The notes below the pieces were generated by a model that was given only the letters and a program-made list of their open reading frames with translations, was not told where the DNA came from and ran no database searches. The position numbers were made by a program, and so were the translations under genes. From positions 27,435,346-27,499,345 of the forward strand of contig OZ012688.1 in the NCBI GenBank assembly GCA_963942565.1: DNA of 64,000 nt, in the 5' to 3' direction. The stretch comes from Maea johnstoni (Eukaryota > Annelida > Polychaeta > Spionida > Magelonidae). This document shows positions 36,683 to 49,816 of the stretch, piece after piece (position 1 is the first letter of the stretch; each line of letters begins with the position of its first letter).

Positions 36683-36760
36683 CTTCAACTGGTAGGGTAT
36701 ACCCAGGGCAAACAAAACCCTATGGAACCCCAAAATGTGAGCATCTTCAATATGTGGACA
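36683..36760. repeat. Dispersed ~77-base repeat, copy 1
   Basis: TTCAACTGGTAGGGTATACC, GGGCAAACAAAACCCTATGG, AACCCCAAAATGTGAGCATC. A second copy lies at 38954-39026. Confidence 0.85.
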
Positions 36761-37198
36761 CCTTTAAGTTGTGAACACCACCTATTTTGAACAACATGTC
36801 CTGGTTCAAAACTATCCATACAAATTGTGGATTACTTTCAAGATTAAAACAATCCCAGATGTGAATACTTATTCTCTCACATTCTTAGGGCCTTAATGAA
36901 TGGTTTTTCAGTTTATGTATTTTCAGGGTCTAAACCAGATGAAAATGAAAGGTAAAATTCATTTATTCTTTGATGAAGATCCAAAACTAGTCACAAAATA
37001 TTGTTAAATCATAATCAAAGGGAAAATAAAGCAAGAAAATATAGATATTTTACTTTAAATGTCCTACATAGAGAAAGAAAATGTGCTTTATATTGCGGTA
37101 AGCTTGTTACTTGGCTTACTTGAAACAAAACCTTTGTAACCAAAATAAAATTCATGGTTTTTGAGTCAAGAAATGCCTGACATTTTCTCATACAATGG

Positions 37199-37763
37199 CA
37201 GGGTCTTAGCCTGGATTTAGATAATGGGTGCCCAAATTTGCCAATTGAATTTTTTTTGGTCATCCTATCTTTCAAAGGAGGCCACAATATACTCAGATTA
37301 TAGCCATTAACATTCATTTACTCTTTGAAATGATGCATAGTATCCTTACACAATATCATGGGATTTATATTGGGATGAAAAATGAAAATAATTCAAATGT
37401 ATGTTTGAAAAATGATATTTCAAAGAGTTACCAACCCTTATGCTGGTAGTGGCTAATTTGGCAAGTACAAAATAATACAAAAACTCTGAAAACTGAAAAG
37501 AAACCCTGGCAGAAAACTGAAAACTGAAAAGAAACCCTGGCAGATGGGTACTCATCTGAGAGAACTGAAGCTCGAGCTTTCCAATGGATATCACCTTGAC
37601 AGGGTTTAGATGGTTTTCAAAAATCTTTGAGTCCTTGTGTATTGGATGAAAGTAGCCTCAGCATTGGAAGGGCTAACATAATAATTTAGGTGTCCTAAGG
37701 GTTGATTTTTAAGATTTAATAGTTGTCCAATGATGCCCAGACGCCCTGCTGGTTTAAACTATG
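37199..37763 (-). mobile_element. GTCTTAGCCAG-family MITE, split by a nested TTAA MITE
   Basis: Outer ends CAGGGTCTTAGCCTGGATTT (37199) and CGCCCTGCTGGTTTAAACTA (to 37763). The family body stops at 37431 and resumes at 37677. Confidence 0.88.
37432..37676 (+). mobile_element. TTAA-type MITE, first family, nested, with internal duplication
   Basis: ACCCTTATGCTGGTAGTGGC to CAGCATTGGAAGGGCTAA. A ~30-base internal segment (AAAACTGAAAAGAAACCCTG) is doubled, giving 245 bases instead of ~210. It inserted in an element of the other family, so the first family was active later. Confidence 0.88.
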
Positions 37764-38394
37764 TACAACAGTATTTTTATCGTAGGGTTTTTCGTGTGAG
37801 CAGCATGCGGATGATTGGCATTTGGTGTGCCAGGGGGAACTCTCTTGTCATAGAGACACTAATGATAATGGGTCTTTGATACAACATTATCACCACTACA
37901 ATAGCTCAGCTATTTAGGGTTGGACCACCCTGTAATAGTCCGTTACTGGGGTTTAACCTTTTTATGCCCTTGGGGTTGGGGGTACTCATCCTAATAGTGA
38001 TGTCCCGAAAATGAAGGTAATTGTTTAGAAATATTTTCAAAAAATACTAGTCTTGCCCCATCAATTATATTAATATACTCTAAAAAGTTCACTGTTTTTC
38101 ATGACAATTGCATGAATGTCTGACAAGTAATGGAATTTTGAGCACGAAAGGTTAACACAGGTTACATACAGGTAACTACACCTATAATTAGTACTCTCGT
38201 GGCAGTTAGGACGAGCGTAATGATAATGTGAATTTGTTAGGATCTGACCACAAACTACCTCGGGTTGGCAAGTAGGGTAGAGATACCCCGGCACAGGTAT
38301 GCAACCCTACCGGGGTATTAGGGGGTATAACTGTGGGAACTTCTGGGGTGCATTCCTAACTTAAGCTTTATAGGAGATGGTAATGATGATAGCG

Positions 38395-38490
38395 GTTTGA
38401 TAGGGTGCTCATCTGATAGGGTTTGGGTATTGGGTATTCAGGGTATCTGATAGGGTTTGGGTATTGGGTATTTAGGGTATATCTTTGCAC
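38395..38490. repeat. Short tandem repeat
   Basis: ATCTGATAGGGTTTGGGTAT then TGGGTATTCAGGGT, doubled. Confidence 0.8.
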
Positions 38491-38734
38491 CTGGTTTACA
38501 ACACCTGGTTACCTGACAAGGGTATGAATGCATGGGTATCTTTAAAAGTCAATCTTTGCATGGCATCTTTTCATTCTTATCCCTCAATGATTTTTGTTGT
38601 GGGGAAATTCTGAGTTGACATTCTGACACCTGAGGCTGGGGCGGGTTTAATGATTGAATGATTGACAGGTCAATTGATTGATTGTTTGTCATGTAATGAC
38701 TTATTCAAACTGCCAAACTTAAACCTTAAGTGGC

Positions 38735-38950
38735 CTGCAATAGAGAATCTGATACATAGAGATATATCTTATTGAGATATTTCTTTATTTTTCTCTTGTC
38801 AGTCTTAAGTGACCAGCAATAGTCCCTGATACATAGAGATGTATCTATATCTTAGTAGAAGATATTTCTTTATTTTTCTCTTGTCAGTCTTATGTGATTA
38901 ACAAATCTCTGATACATAGAGATGTATCTATGTCTTATTAGAATAGTTCT
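38735..38950. repeat. Three-unit ~80-base tandem repeat
   Basis: TGATACATAGAGATGTATCT, GATATTTCTTTATTTTTCTC and TTGTCAGTCTTA repeat three times. Confidence 0.9.
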
Positions 38951-38953
38951 CTT

Positions 38954-39026
38954 TCAACTGGTATGGTATACCTAGGGCAAACAAAACACTATGGAACCCC
39001 AACATGTGAGCATCTTCAATATATGA
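38954..39026. repeat. Dispersed ~77-base repeat, copy 2
   Basis: Same order as 36683-36760 (TCAACTGGTATGGTATACC, GGGCAAACAAAACACTATGG, TGTGAGCATCTTCAATAT). Confidence 0.85.
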
Positions 39027-39689
39027 GTTTCAAGATTATTTATCTAAATGATATTGTTTCTAGAGTTTACAACAGGCAACTCTGCATTGTGTATTGCTCA
39101 ACAAATTACTGAGTGAAATGAAAAATAAATGCTGGACTAAGTCATTTGGGTTATTTACTGTGCATATATGCACTTCTTCATTTGGAGTAGTTCTCTAACT
39201 GTATGTATGACTATCAGTGAAGTGCCCAGGTCCCTTCGCTGCAGGTAGTTAGAAAGGCATTATTAACCTGTTAAGCCCATCCTCAGCTCCCCATGCCTAA
39301 AATTATATATCCGCACCTTAGAACAGCCCACCTACCCCAACAGTGTTTCGTACAACCCCTCTCCACCTAGCCCAAAAGAGTTATCACATATGCTTAGCGG
39401 ATTTCCGATATTAAAATTTTAGTGTTGTTTGCATAACGGTCGAGGCCCGATGGTGTGACTGGCGTTTGGGATGCACATGGTTACATAACAAGACAATATC
39501 TGCTGCATGCATACCCGGCATTGATGTTCATGTAAAATCCTAATTAGTCCACGGTAATGAAAGCAGTGATGAATAAGGAATAAGGGGCCGCGCATTAATG
39601 AAAGCAGCAATTTGTCTGGACTGACTTTACTCATAGCTAGGGTCTTTTGCAATCTGTGGGGCGCAATTGTGGTATGAATTAATATACCT

Positions 39690-40480
39690 GGCCTGATCAA
39701 TAGTGACAGGTGTTAGGAGATAATGATGATGACCATTCTATTCACAGGTAGCAAAATCTCGGAGTGTCTTTTCCATACCGGTCAATATTGACAGGTATTG
39801 AAGGATAATGACCATCCTTTTCAAAAGATTGCGCTATCTCAGATTGTTTATTCTATACTGGTCAGTAATGACAAGTGTTAGAAGATTTTTTCTATTCACA
39901 AAATAGCAAAATCTCAGATTGGCTATCCCATATCAGTCAATATTGACAGGTGTTAGAGGATGATGACCACACTATTCACAGAAAGCAAAATCTCAGTGTC
40001 TATTCTGTACCAGTCAATATTGACAGGTATTGGAAGATAATGACCAAACTTTTTACAGATAACAAAATCTTGCAATGTCTTTTCCATACCTGTCATTATT
40101 GACAGGTGTTAGGAGATGATGACCATTCTATTCATAGATACCACAATCTCAGAATGTCTATTACATAGCAGTCGATATTGACAGGTATTGGAAGATAGTG
40201 ACCATACTTTTCACTGAGAGGGCAATTCTAGATTTTCTATTCCATAGCATTCAATAGTGGCAGGTATTAGGAGATGATGACCAATCTATTTGCAGGTAGC
40301 GCAATCTCAGAATGTCTATCCTTTACTGGTCAATATTGACAGGTGTTAGAAGACGATGGTCATTCTATTCACAGATAGCGCAATCTCAGATTGTCCATTC
40401 CATAGCAGTAAATTTTGACAGGTGTTAGAAGATGACGACCATACTACTATTCACAGATGATAAAATCTCAGAATGTGTAT
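39690..40480. repeat. ~80-85-base minisatellite, about nine or ten units
   Basis: Each unit has TCAATATTGACAGGTGTTAG, GATGATGACCATTCTATTC, ACAGATAGCAAAATCTCAG and a TCTATTCCATA segment. Units are diverged, so the array is old. Repeats are adjacent, without unique spacers. Confidence 0.92.
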
Positions 40481-40495
40481 TCAGGTTCGGAAATT

Positions 40496-40762
40496 GAAAG
40501 TTTTTGGGCGTCCTTTTTTTCGAGGGACACCACAATATAATCAGTTTACAACCACAAACATGTATTGACTTATATAGAAATAAGTCATGTTATCCTTCTA
40601 CAATGTCATTGAAATAATATTGAGGTGAAAATAGAATTATGTACTTGAAATTGACATTTTAAGAAATTACTCCCAAAGATATTTGGGTGTCTTGAAGAGG
40701 AGTGATTTTTGAGTGTTTGGGTGTCCAAATGATGCCCAGACGCACTGCTGGCTAAGGCTATG
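40496..40762 (-). mobile_element. GTCTTAGCCAG-family MITE, inverted, right end lost
   Basis: TTTTTGGGCGTCC to CCCAGACGCACTGCTGGCTA. It begins directly after the minisatellite at 39690-40480. Confidence 0.8.
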
Positions 40763-41784
40763 ATACCTCTAGATAAGGTAGCCTCCCACATTTAAATTCA
40801 GTAGCTTTTCCTGATTCTCTATGAATCTATAGCACTTACTCTCAGCTTATCTGATGCTCCTACCTTCATAATTTTATTCATGTTTGTATCTATCTGTGCA
40901 TCTAACATTTATCAAATATTTTAATGGGAATTCCTTATCGGTTGTTTTGCTTTTTCATAATAGGAAAACATCTGTACATACAGAAGTCATCATTCTTCCT
41001 TATCAAAGCATGGAAATACACACACATGTACATAATGCCTTGGGGACCGGTACCGAAACCGAAGTTTATTGTCATCTGCATTTCCAAAAAAGCATTCTTG
41101 CCATGATTTATGTAGAAATTATTCAATCCCGATGGCCAAAAATGATTCACCAATTCCGGAGAGGCCGTTTTCGAATGAGTAGATTTTATCGTTTAGATAA
41201 AAATAAAACTGCTTCATCAAGTTGATAGACATTGGGCGGGTGTTTTTCTATGAATTGTAACTTCATCAAAGGCCAGGTAGTGGTCTGTGAAATATAACTG
41301 ATAGTATTTTCTCTATCTTGTCGCCCGCTAACTCTACATTGTCCCGTCTAATGGATTTCAATGTTGCCATGAAATGGGGGCGTAGCGCGAAAACAATGTC
41401 CGCGTTTCATCAATTGGGTGATTGATAGGGAATTTACTAATTAATAACCCAGTGCGGTGTGGACGAGAGACACCCATTTTTGTTTGTCTTTGTTCCTGCT
41501 CGTTAATTTGGAGTCCCATCACTCCTAGCTGTGTGATTCCATTCCTGGGTGTGTACAATGGAGACGTTTTGTAAAATTTGATTCTCTGCTGGAACATCAT
41601 GGGGGGCAGAGTCACTACCCTGTAGGAATCTTTATTCCTATTCAAAGCACTGAGTACTGGGAAGCTCTGACAATATTATCAACATGAAGCAAATGTTACG
41701 GGTAGATAGATGTTTCAAAGAGAGGCACTGTTCTTTAGAAATAACATGATATCAGGTGTATTCAAAAAAAAATTAATTAAAGCT

Positions 41785-42190
<406 letters not shown>

Positions 42191-42769
42191 CCCACGTTAT
42201 CTACGTTGCTATCTCCTGCATTATAGATGCTCCTGCTCATTGGTCTTATTCAAGGCAAACTCACTGACTGAAAAAGGGACAAAAACGTATTGTGTAAGCC
42301 ATCAGAGCAGGCCAAATGTTGGATGAGTTATTTTTATTAATTTTGTAACACATGTCATTTTATCGCTGATCTTTTGAGGCGGAGAGGGTCTTTCATGCTT
42401 GTTGGCTCAGTAGGGGGTAGTCAAATCAATAACGAAACGTGACACATAAATTTGGGCAAGTGACAGAACACTTATCCACAGATCTGCCTCGGACTCACCA
42501 AATAACATCCTTATGTAAGAGGATAGGGTGGTATCGGTGCCCTGTTTAGAGATGGGAGGGCATTTACAGGTTGACAGGTGTGCCTAAGGGGTGGAGTCAG
42601 CACCCTCAGTATGAGGTATACATGATTGATAGATTTATTAGGAGAAAAATGTGTATACAGTGCTGCAATGATATCCAACCATATATAAACATGCTTGCAT
42701 GAGTTTGAAGCCAATATAACTTTCTGGTTTCATTTATCAATAAATCTAGTATGTATGTATGCTGTAGGC

Positions 42770-43192
<423 letters not shown>

Positions 43193-43727
43193 ATTTGATT
43201 GTAATGAAGATTTTCATAGGGGTTGAATCTGATTTAGATTGATTTATCAGATTTTGTGCTCTTGTTTTCAATTGTATAGATCTGCTTGGATTCTAATGAT
43301 CATTTTTTTAAAGTTCTAAAATTCAAGGGTTTTCCTCTGATGGTTTTAGATGTCACTCTAGATTTCTGACCATCCCAGTATTATACGGTATTGCCATTTC
43401 ACTCCTGATCCTATAATTATGACAATAATACTGTATGCTGATTGCTATGGGTGCCCAGGATATCTGGTGTAGATAGGGCATTGTAAATACTATCTGAGAT
43501 GTGCCCAGGATGACCTGCTTCTGAAATACAACATTATTATTATCATTATCGAGAACGCAGGATTATTTTAATGCTCACTTGTTTCACATCAGAATAATGG
43601 ATTTATTCATCAAAATATGGGATTTGTTTTCTAACATCGGGATCAGTTTCAAGATTTGTTGTCTTGGATTTTTGATTAAGATAAGTATTTTCTCACTCAT
43701 TTTGTATTGAAGGAAACCTCCAAGAGG

Positions 43728-43936
43728 TATCAAATGCTGAGGCTACTTTCATTCAAAGCACAAGGACGTGAAGATTTTTGAAAACCATCTAAACCCTGTA
43801 ATTTTGGTATTCATTGGATAGCTCTTGCTGAGTATTCTCAGATGAGTACCCATGTGCCAGGGTACCAGTCATCTTTAAAAAAAAATTGCATTATTTCTAT
43901 TGGCCAAATTAGCCTCCAGCAGCATATTTGGGTTAT
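43728..43936 (-). mobile_element. TTAA-type MITE, first family, degraded ends
   Basis: CAAATGCTGAGGCTACTTTC to CAGCAGCATATTTGGGTTAT. Landmarks present, terminal TTAA sites mutated. Confidence 0.82.
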
Positions 43937-44612
43937 TGTTGTTGTTGCTGTTAGTATGTTTGGTGCTGCTGGTACCACTTTTCTATATGCAAAATAAGAT
44001 AAAATGTGAAAAAGGGTTTTACTGTATAACTTTGTGTAAGGAGTCAATTATTTTCTAAAGAATTATCAACTATTTAATTGTTGAATTTAAAATCTACAAT
44101 TTTGTCGATTAAGTTTTTTAAAAACAACCTAAGTAAGTCCCCACTAATAGTATAATGTTTAGAAAATGTGAAATGTAAAAAAAAGATGACTTTTAGCAAC
44201 AGTGTTGGAAAGGCAGCCATCTTCAATTTCATGATAAACCGATCAGAAGAGTAAAAGAGGGTAAGTGACCTTGACCTTTGATGTAATCCTTCGTAGGTCG
44301 GGAGATCGGTAAAACAAGTTCTTACAATATTCCTCAACACATTGAGCAACTGTCAACAACATTCACCGAGTTTGCTCTTCTTTTCACCATATTATTAAAG
44401 TTATAGATTGGAATGACTATGTCGCTATTGAGGCTGGAATCAAATTTGCCGTTGTCCCCTTCTAACATTGAAGATTGATAGTGGGAAGACTGGTAAATGA
44501 CTTATGGCATATCTTAATCGCGTAAGTGGAATCCTGTGTCGTAAGATCACGAGCTGTGTTCATGTAAGAGAAGGGAAAAATAGCCGGAGGAGATGAGTAG
44601 AGGCAGGAGATT

Positions 44613-44615
<3 letters not shown>

Positions 44616-44649
<34 letters not shown>

Positions 44650-44672
44650 CGGGGATAGGAGGGGGGGGGGGG
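44616..44672 (+). repeat. Poly-G tract (34 G, then short G runs)
   Basis: Thirty-four uninterrupted G (44616-44649), CGGGGATAGGA, then twelve more G. This is the longest G run in the window. Confidence 0.95.
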
Positions 44673-44715
44673 CTATGGAGGACCTGGGATGCTGTTGTCT
44701 CAGGAGGACAGAAAC

Positions 44716-44931
44716 CATAGTCTTAGCCAGGAGGGCATCTGAGTGTCATTTGGACACCCAAACCCTCAAAAATCATCCCTCAACACACCCAAAAGATTTT
44801 TGTGAGGAATTTCTTAAAATGTCAATTTCAAGCATATAAATGATTTTTTTTTCACCTCAATATAATTACCATGGCATTGTAAAGGTATATTGTGCTTTAT
44901 TTCATTAAGTAAATTCATGTTTACAGTTGAC
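44716..44931 (+). mobile_element. GTCTTAGCCAG-family MITE, 3'-truncated at a tandem array
   Basis: CATAGTCTTAGCCAGGAGGG to the TTCATTAAGTAAATTCATG segment. It stops where the next array starts. Confidence 0.82.
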
Positions 44932-45602
44932 GGTCTTGTCTCCCTACATCTTTAACAATAAGAACTTGCCTGCCATATGATGCTGTGGCAAATTTTTCTC
45001 TTCCTCCCTCCTCTCCCCCCTCTCCTCCTTCTCCCCCTCCCCCCTGCTTGAGACAGCCCCTCTCCTGGACAGTTGATGGTCTTGTCTCCCTATATCTCCA
45101 ATAATATGAACTTGTCTGCCATGTGATGCTGAGCCAACAAGACCTGAGTGCTGGTACTCAGGGCTCTAGAGTCGTGGCTCCAACCCCTTATATTCCTCCT
45201 TCTCCTCCCCCCCTCTCCCCACCTTCTTCCCCTGCTCCTCCTCCCCATCCCCCTGCTTGAGACACCCTCTCCTGGACAGTTGATGGTCTTGTCTCCCTAT
45301 ATCTCTAATAATAAGAACTGCCTGCTATGTGATGCTGAGCTAAACAAGACGTGAGCGCTGGCACTCAGGGCTCTAGAGTTGTGGCTCCAACCCCTTATAT
45401 TCCTCCTTCTCTCCCCCCTCTTCCCCTCCCCCTGCTTGAGACACCCCCTCTCCCCCTCCCCCTGCTTGAGACACCCCTCTCCTGTTGATGGTCTTGTCTC
45501 CCTATATCTCTAATAATAAGAACTTGCCTGCTATGTGATGCTGAGCCAAACAAGACGTGAGCGCTGGCACTTCAGGCTCTAGAGTCGTGGCTCCAACCCC
45601 TC
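44927..45602. repeat. Four-unit tandem repeat (~130-210 bases) with CT/CCCC spacers
   Basis: GTTGATGGTCTTGTCTCCCT, ATAAGAACTTGCCTGC, ATGTGATGCTGAGC, GGCTCTAGAGTCGTGGCTCC and a TTCTCCCCC-rich spacer ending CTGCTTGAGACACCC. Length variation lies mostly in the spacer. Confidence 0.92.
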
Positions 45603-46394
45603 AAGAGGGGGCCCTGGTTTGTGTTGCTTCAAGTATGGTTTCAAGATCGCCGCCCGGATCTGGAGATTTCCTGCCTATCTCATAGTAGGGATGGAGATAT
45701 CCAAAGTTTGTTAAAGAGCTTGGCTATATTAAACGTTAGTAGGAAAGAATATTGTAAAATTTAGGAAATGCATGTTAATTATTTCCACTATCCTATCTTT
45801 TCGAGGAAATTATTTTTTACAGTAAACTTACATTATAAAGTTGAAAAAAACTTTAGTTCCGGAAAATATCAATTTCTAACATCCCCAACCCCTTCTTGAA
45901 CGGGTGAGATCTCCGTTTTACCCTTTATTCACCAACCCCTCTCTGTAACCTTTCTAGTGTGTCCCCCCGGACTCCCCCCTTTCTTAGCATACAGGTAAAA
46001 AGGAACACTCCAGCCAAGCATACTTACAAGTGTAAAACCCCTCCACCATCCTGCTCTTATTCTCAATCACATATAATATTTATTGCCGAAATAGTTTTAT
46101 TATCTTTGATTTTTGTTGAAGATGCAAGCCCCTTTCTTATATGATAAACACACCCTCCATACTCCCCAAATCCTTCGTGCACAGCCCCCTAATCTTCCCC
46201 CAGTCCTCACAGAGCCCCCTAATGCCAGCCCTGGGCTATTGTGCATTATTAATCAGCCTTTTGTCTTGCCAATAGCAGTAGCAGTAGCAGCAGCAGCAGT
46301 AGCCAGAACAGTGTAACCCCATATGTACAACACACCCAACATGGTGACCAACTGATCTTGACCAAATGACTCAGAGTGACCACATGTTCCTAAC

Positions 46395-46640
46395 CTCCAA
46401 GACCTGCTGACCCCCGAGTGACCCGCCGCAATTATGCCGCCTCCTTATGGGACCTGCTCTCATAACTTAGATATTACACAGACAATGCCGAAGCTGCCTC
46501 TGCAGCAGCGAAAAGATCTCGCCTTGAGTGGCAATTAAGCTCTCGGGGACTCGCTGGTTTCGGGCTATTTCGCCCGGACTTTGATGCATGTGTACGGGAA
46601 GTGAGAACCGCAAATCATTGTTGACTCCCCTGCGAAACTG
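46395..46640. other. GC-rich unique island
   Basis: Non-repetitive, CpG-containing (GAGTGACCCGCCGCAATT, CTCGGGGACTCGCTGG). It includes AACCGCAAATC, a Runx-like AACCGCA. Possible regulatory element, by composition only. Confidence 0.28.
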
Positions 46641-46789
46641 ACCCCAGCTTATAGAGCAAACAGGAGAACACATGTATATACTGTAGTCGACATTGTTCCT
46701 GTAAGAACACACTCTATTTTACCATTAATCAAGCTACCTTTTAGAGGGTTGTATCCATAGATTTCAGAACACAATAAGTGTTTATTCTG

Positions 46790-46808
46790 AGGAGGAGGAG
46801 GAGGATAT

Positions 46809-46871
<63 letters not shown>

Positions 46872-46891
46872 CGACGACGATGATGGTGGTA

Positions 46892-46957
<66 letters not shown>

Positions 46958-47083
46958 GTGGTGGCGGCTGTGGTAGTGATAAGGATGATGATGATATTTA
47001 TGATAAAGTGATGATAATGATGATGATGACAACGATGGTTGTGGATAAGGATGATGATGATGAGGATGATAATGATGATTATG

Positions 47084-47115
<32 letters not shown>

Positions 47116-47145
47116 AATAATTAGGATGAAGTGATGATGATAATG
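46790..47145. repeat. (GAT)n microsatellite
   Basis: Long ATG/GAT tract with GAC, GGT and GCG variants. Met, Asp and His homopolymer frames here are not genes. Confidence 0.97.
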
Positions 47146-47219
47146 TAGTTTACAAAGCTGATCTTTATATGACTGAGGACAATATAGACAGGAATGTTTG
47201 TTACCATTTGACAGAGATA

Positions 47220-47800
47220 AGAATCATTCAGTAACTGTATGTCCTTGGAGAGAAACTTCTTGCGACGGCAGCGGCAAGTTAGCGGAGTCCATTATTGAAA
47301 CAGTAGCAATGGAGACCTCATCAAACCGCGCAGATCTGTCAGTATTAGTTCCAGGATTTGCCCCAAGGTCCCCGAGTGATACCGTTGAGAGTTGGTCGTC
47401 CGATGCCGAAGTAGCGAAGTAGCGGAGCCGCCGGTAAATGGTTTGTGTAAGCGAGCCGCTGCCAGAGCCGTCAGCCAGGGCAGGAAGCGCAGGAGCAACA
47501 GGGGTATCGTACTTTCTCTAAACAAGGGCCTGCAGTGGTGTGTTGATACACTATTGACCAGTTAATAAGGTGCAGGAAAACTATCGCGCCACTTGTTTTC
47601 CTTGGGAATTATTAGCCGGCTCTGTCTAAATACCACAGTGACAGTGAGGCGCACGTATGCGGGCATCTGCGGGCCGCCGCGCTGAGATACACCATGTCTC
47701 GGGCGGTCTTCCCTGCCGCTGGGTGGCCCGCGGGCATGGCACGAAACCGATCCGCCAGTTGGCCGAAACTGATGGAAATGTGTGGTAATGCAGGATTAGG
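47220..47800. other. GC-rich unique island
   Basis: CpG-rich non-repetitive block (GCGGAGCCGCCGGTAAATGG, GGGCCGCCGCGCTGAG). Frames up to 78 codons exist on both strands but show no domain and no paired splice sites. 47800-48070 holds nothing recognised. Confidence 0.3.
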
Positions 47801-48071
47801 AGAATTAGGTGTAAATAGCAACTTGCGGCTGGTATTACAACAAACAAGTATGCCATAGACAAATCATGGGAGCCTGAGACTCTGTGTGGCGGCTGGCTTG
47901 CCAGGAGATGGATATGTACTGAACACTAATGTTTGCATGTGGAGGCTAATAGAAATGTGCAGACGGAGATAGAAAAATGCTGAATAATAAATATGCTAAT
48001 TGAATAACCCCTCCCCCCCCCCCCAAAAAAAAAAGTATAAATAAATGAAATGAAATACAATAAAATTTAAA

Positions 48072-48285
48072 TTAACTCTTATGCTACTGGTGGCTAATTT
48101 TGCCATTACAAAATGATGCTAAAAAGCTCAATAATGATTGAAACCCCTGGCACATAGGTACTCATCTGAGAGTACTCCGTGACAGCTATCTAATGAATGC
48201 CTACATGACAGGGTTTAGATGGGATTTTAAAAGTCTTTGCATCATTGTGATTTGGAAGAAAATAGTCACAGCATTGGAAGGTTAA
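48072..48285 (+). mobile_element. TTAA-type MITE, first family
   Basis: TTAACTCTTATGCTACTGG to CACAGCATTGGAAGGTTAA, 214 bases. Confidence 0.9.
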
Positions 48286-48789
48286 AAACAAGAAATGCTA
48301 CCTTTCCATTCATCTGATAAGCATTTTTGAATTTAATAAATGGAATTGTTTGAAAATAAAAATTTGTGGAAAGTTTTCATTAGAAAAATATTTTGGCATG
48401 TAGAGAGGACGGAAAATATTGAAAATGTATACAATGTGGCACTTGATGAAAGTAGAGACAAAATTTTATTTAGATATTCGGTCATTCACTTGAACTTTGT
48501 ACCTGTGTTGGAGAGTCAGACTCAATTTTTATTTTGATAATCGTTCATTCACTCAGACTTTAAAGGTATTTGTACCTGTGTCGGTTGGCTAGCTGCTCTG
48601 AGCACACACAGAGAGATAGCTGTTTGAAGATCAATTATGAATGCTGCAGTAAACTGTACAAGTGTAGGCCGTCACTGCAGGAGTAAGCTGTCTCTGTGAA
48701 AGGAAACATGCAAGGCAGCCGTGATTGAACAGCCCGTAAGACCTGTCTATAGAATTGAGTTATGAAGTCACACAGATGTTTGATACATG

Positions 48790-49270
48790 ATTATGTAGGG
48801 GCAATCCTCGCTATTATCTGTGCTCGTCGATTGCGGCTCCGGCATTTTTGTCGGTCTGAGCTCCATAGCGCCCCCTGGAGGCAGTGGGGTGAAGCGATTG
48901 CGGGGCTGGTATCAGACGTGCTCAGGTTGCGGGCCGCGATCGTGATTGGACTCGGGCGATACTTGGCCCGGGCGGGCCTCCGGGGAGAGGAGTCAAGTAC
49001 CACCACAAAGTCACGATCGGGCCGCACGCCCGTAGATCCCGTGTTATCAGCCCGAGACACTGGGCCGCGATGAACCTGACTGTCCGAGATGGCCTTTTAT
49101 CATAAGCTTTTCAATTTCGCCCGCACCTCCTCCTTGCCCGGCATCAAACGGGCCATTTTTCTCGGGCGGTTATTTGTGGGTATTTATTTCACCGACGCTC
49201 CGGGGGCCGTGGTCGTACACCGTCCTGATGGGCGCTGATAACGCTTCAAACAGAATCAAGCAAATGAACA
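48790..49270. other. GC-rich unique island
   Basis: The most GC-rich unmirrored block: GCGCCCCCTGGAGGCAGTG (a CTCF/5'-CCCTC-like core), CGATACTTGGCCCGGGCGG and repeated GCCCGA/TCGGGC motifs. Frames on both strands (103 and 89 codons) are opposite each other and unrecognised, so I read it as non-coding. Confidence 0.33.
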
Positions 49271-49816
49271 TCACAGACGAGCATGTAGCGTTTCCCCCTG
49301 AACGCAAAACAACGTGATGTGACTACAGTGTTTACAATTTGTTCACCGGCCAATGATGGATGGTTAAAAGTGCCGGATGACACGATGGAATGATAGATGT
49401 ATGAAAGTGGAAAACGACAGCATCAAGTGTTATCAATCATAACATAAATCGGATGATTATTAGACAAGGTGTGCGGGAAATTGGTTTGAAATAGACCATA
49501 TCGTTAATGAAGGCCGCGGTGTTCATACGGCGTGATTTGTGCGCGCAGTCATTGCTAAATCTTCCCCTGTCATTGGCAATGGGTCGGGCTGTCAGTGAAC
49601 ACAAATTGTTTAGTGTGGCATGCTTAAAAGTTGCCCTGCCCGCATAATGGAAGTTGTGATCATAAATCTCGCGGTGGCTCTCCGTCCGGGCCTCACTCAC
49701 TCCCAGATAGAGTAATGGCTCCACCTATCATATCTGACCACTCATATGCATCTCTAACGGATGCCCCTACTACCTCCAATATTTATATAATGATGAAATA
49801 CTGCCCTCAGTGGATG

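Noticed and set aside
39690-40480. CRISPR-like spaced repeats
   Set aside because: Repeat units are adjacent, ~80 bases and diverged, with no unique spacers, in a eukaryotic intron. It is a minisatellite.
46649-47032. Poly-Met, poly-His, poly-Ile and poly-Asp frames over (GAT)n tracts (also 2362-2691, 49631-50056, 52251-52626)
   Set aside because: Products of the trinucleotide repeat in different frames. The same tract is open in several frames at once.
47198-47862. Several 69-78 codon frames in a GC-rich island
   Set aside because: Overlapping on both strands and without homology. More likely non-coding unique sequence.
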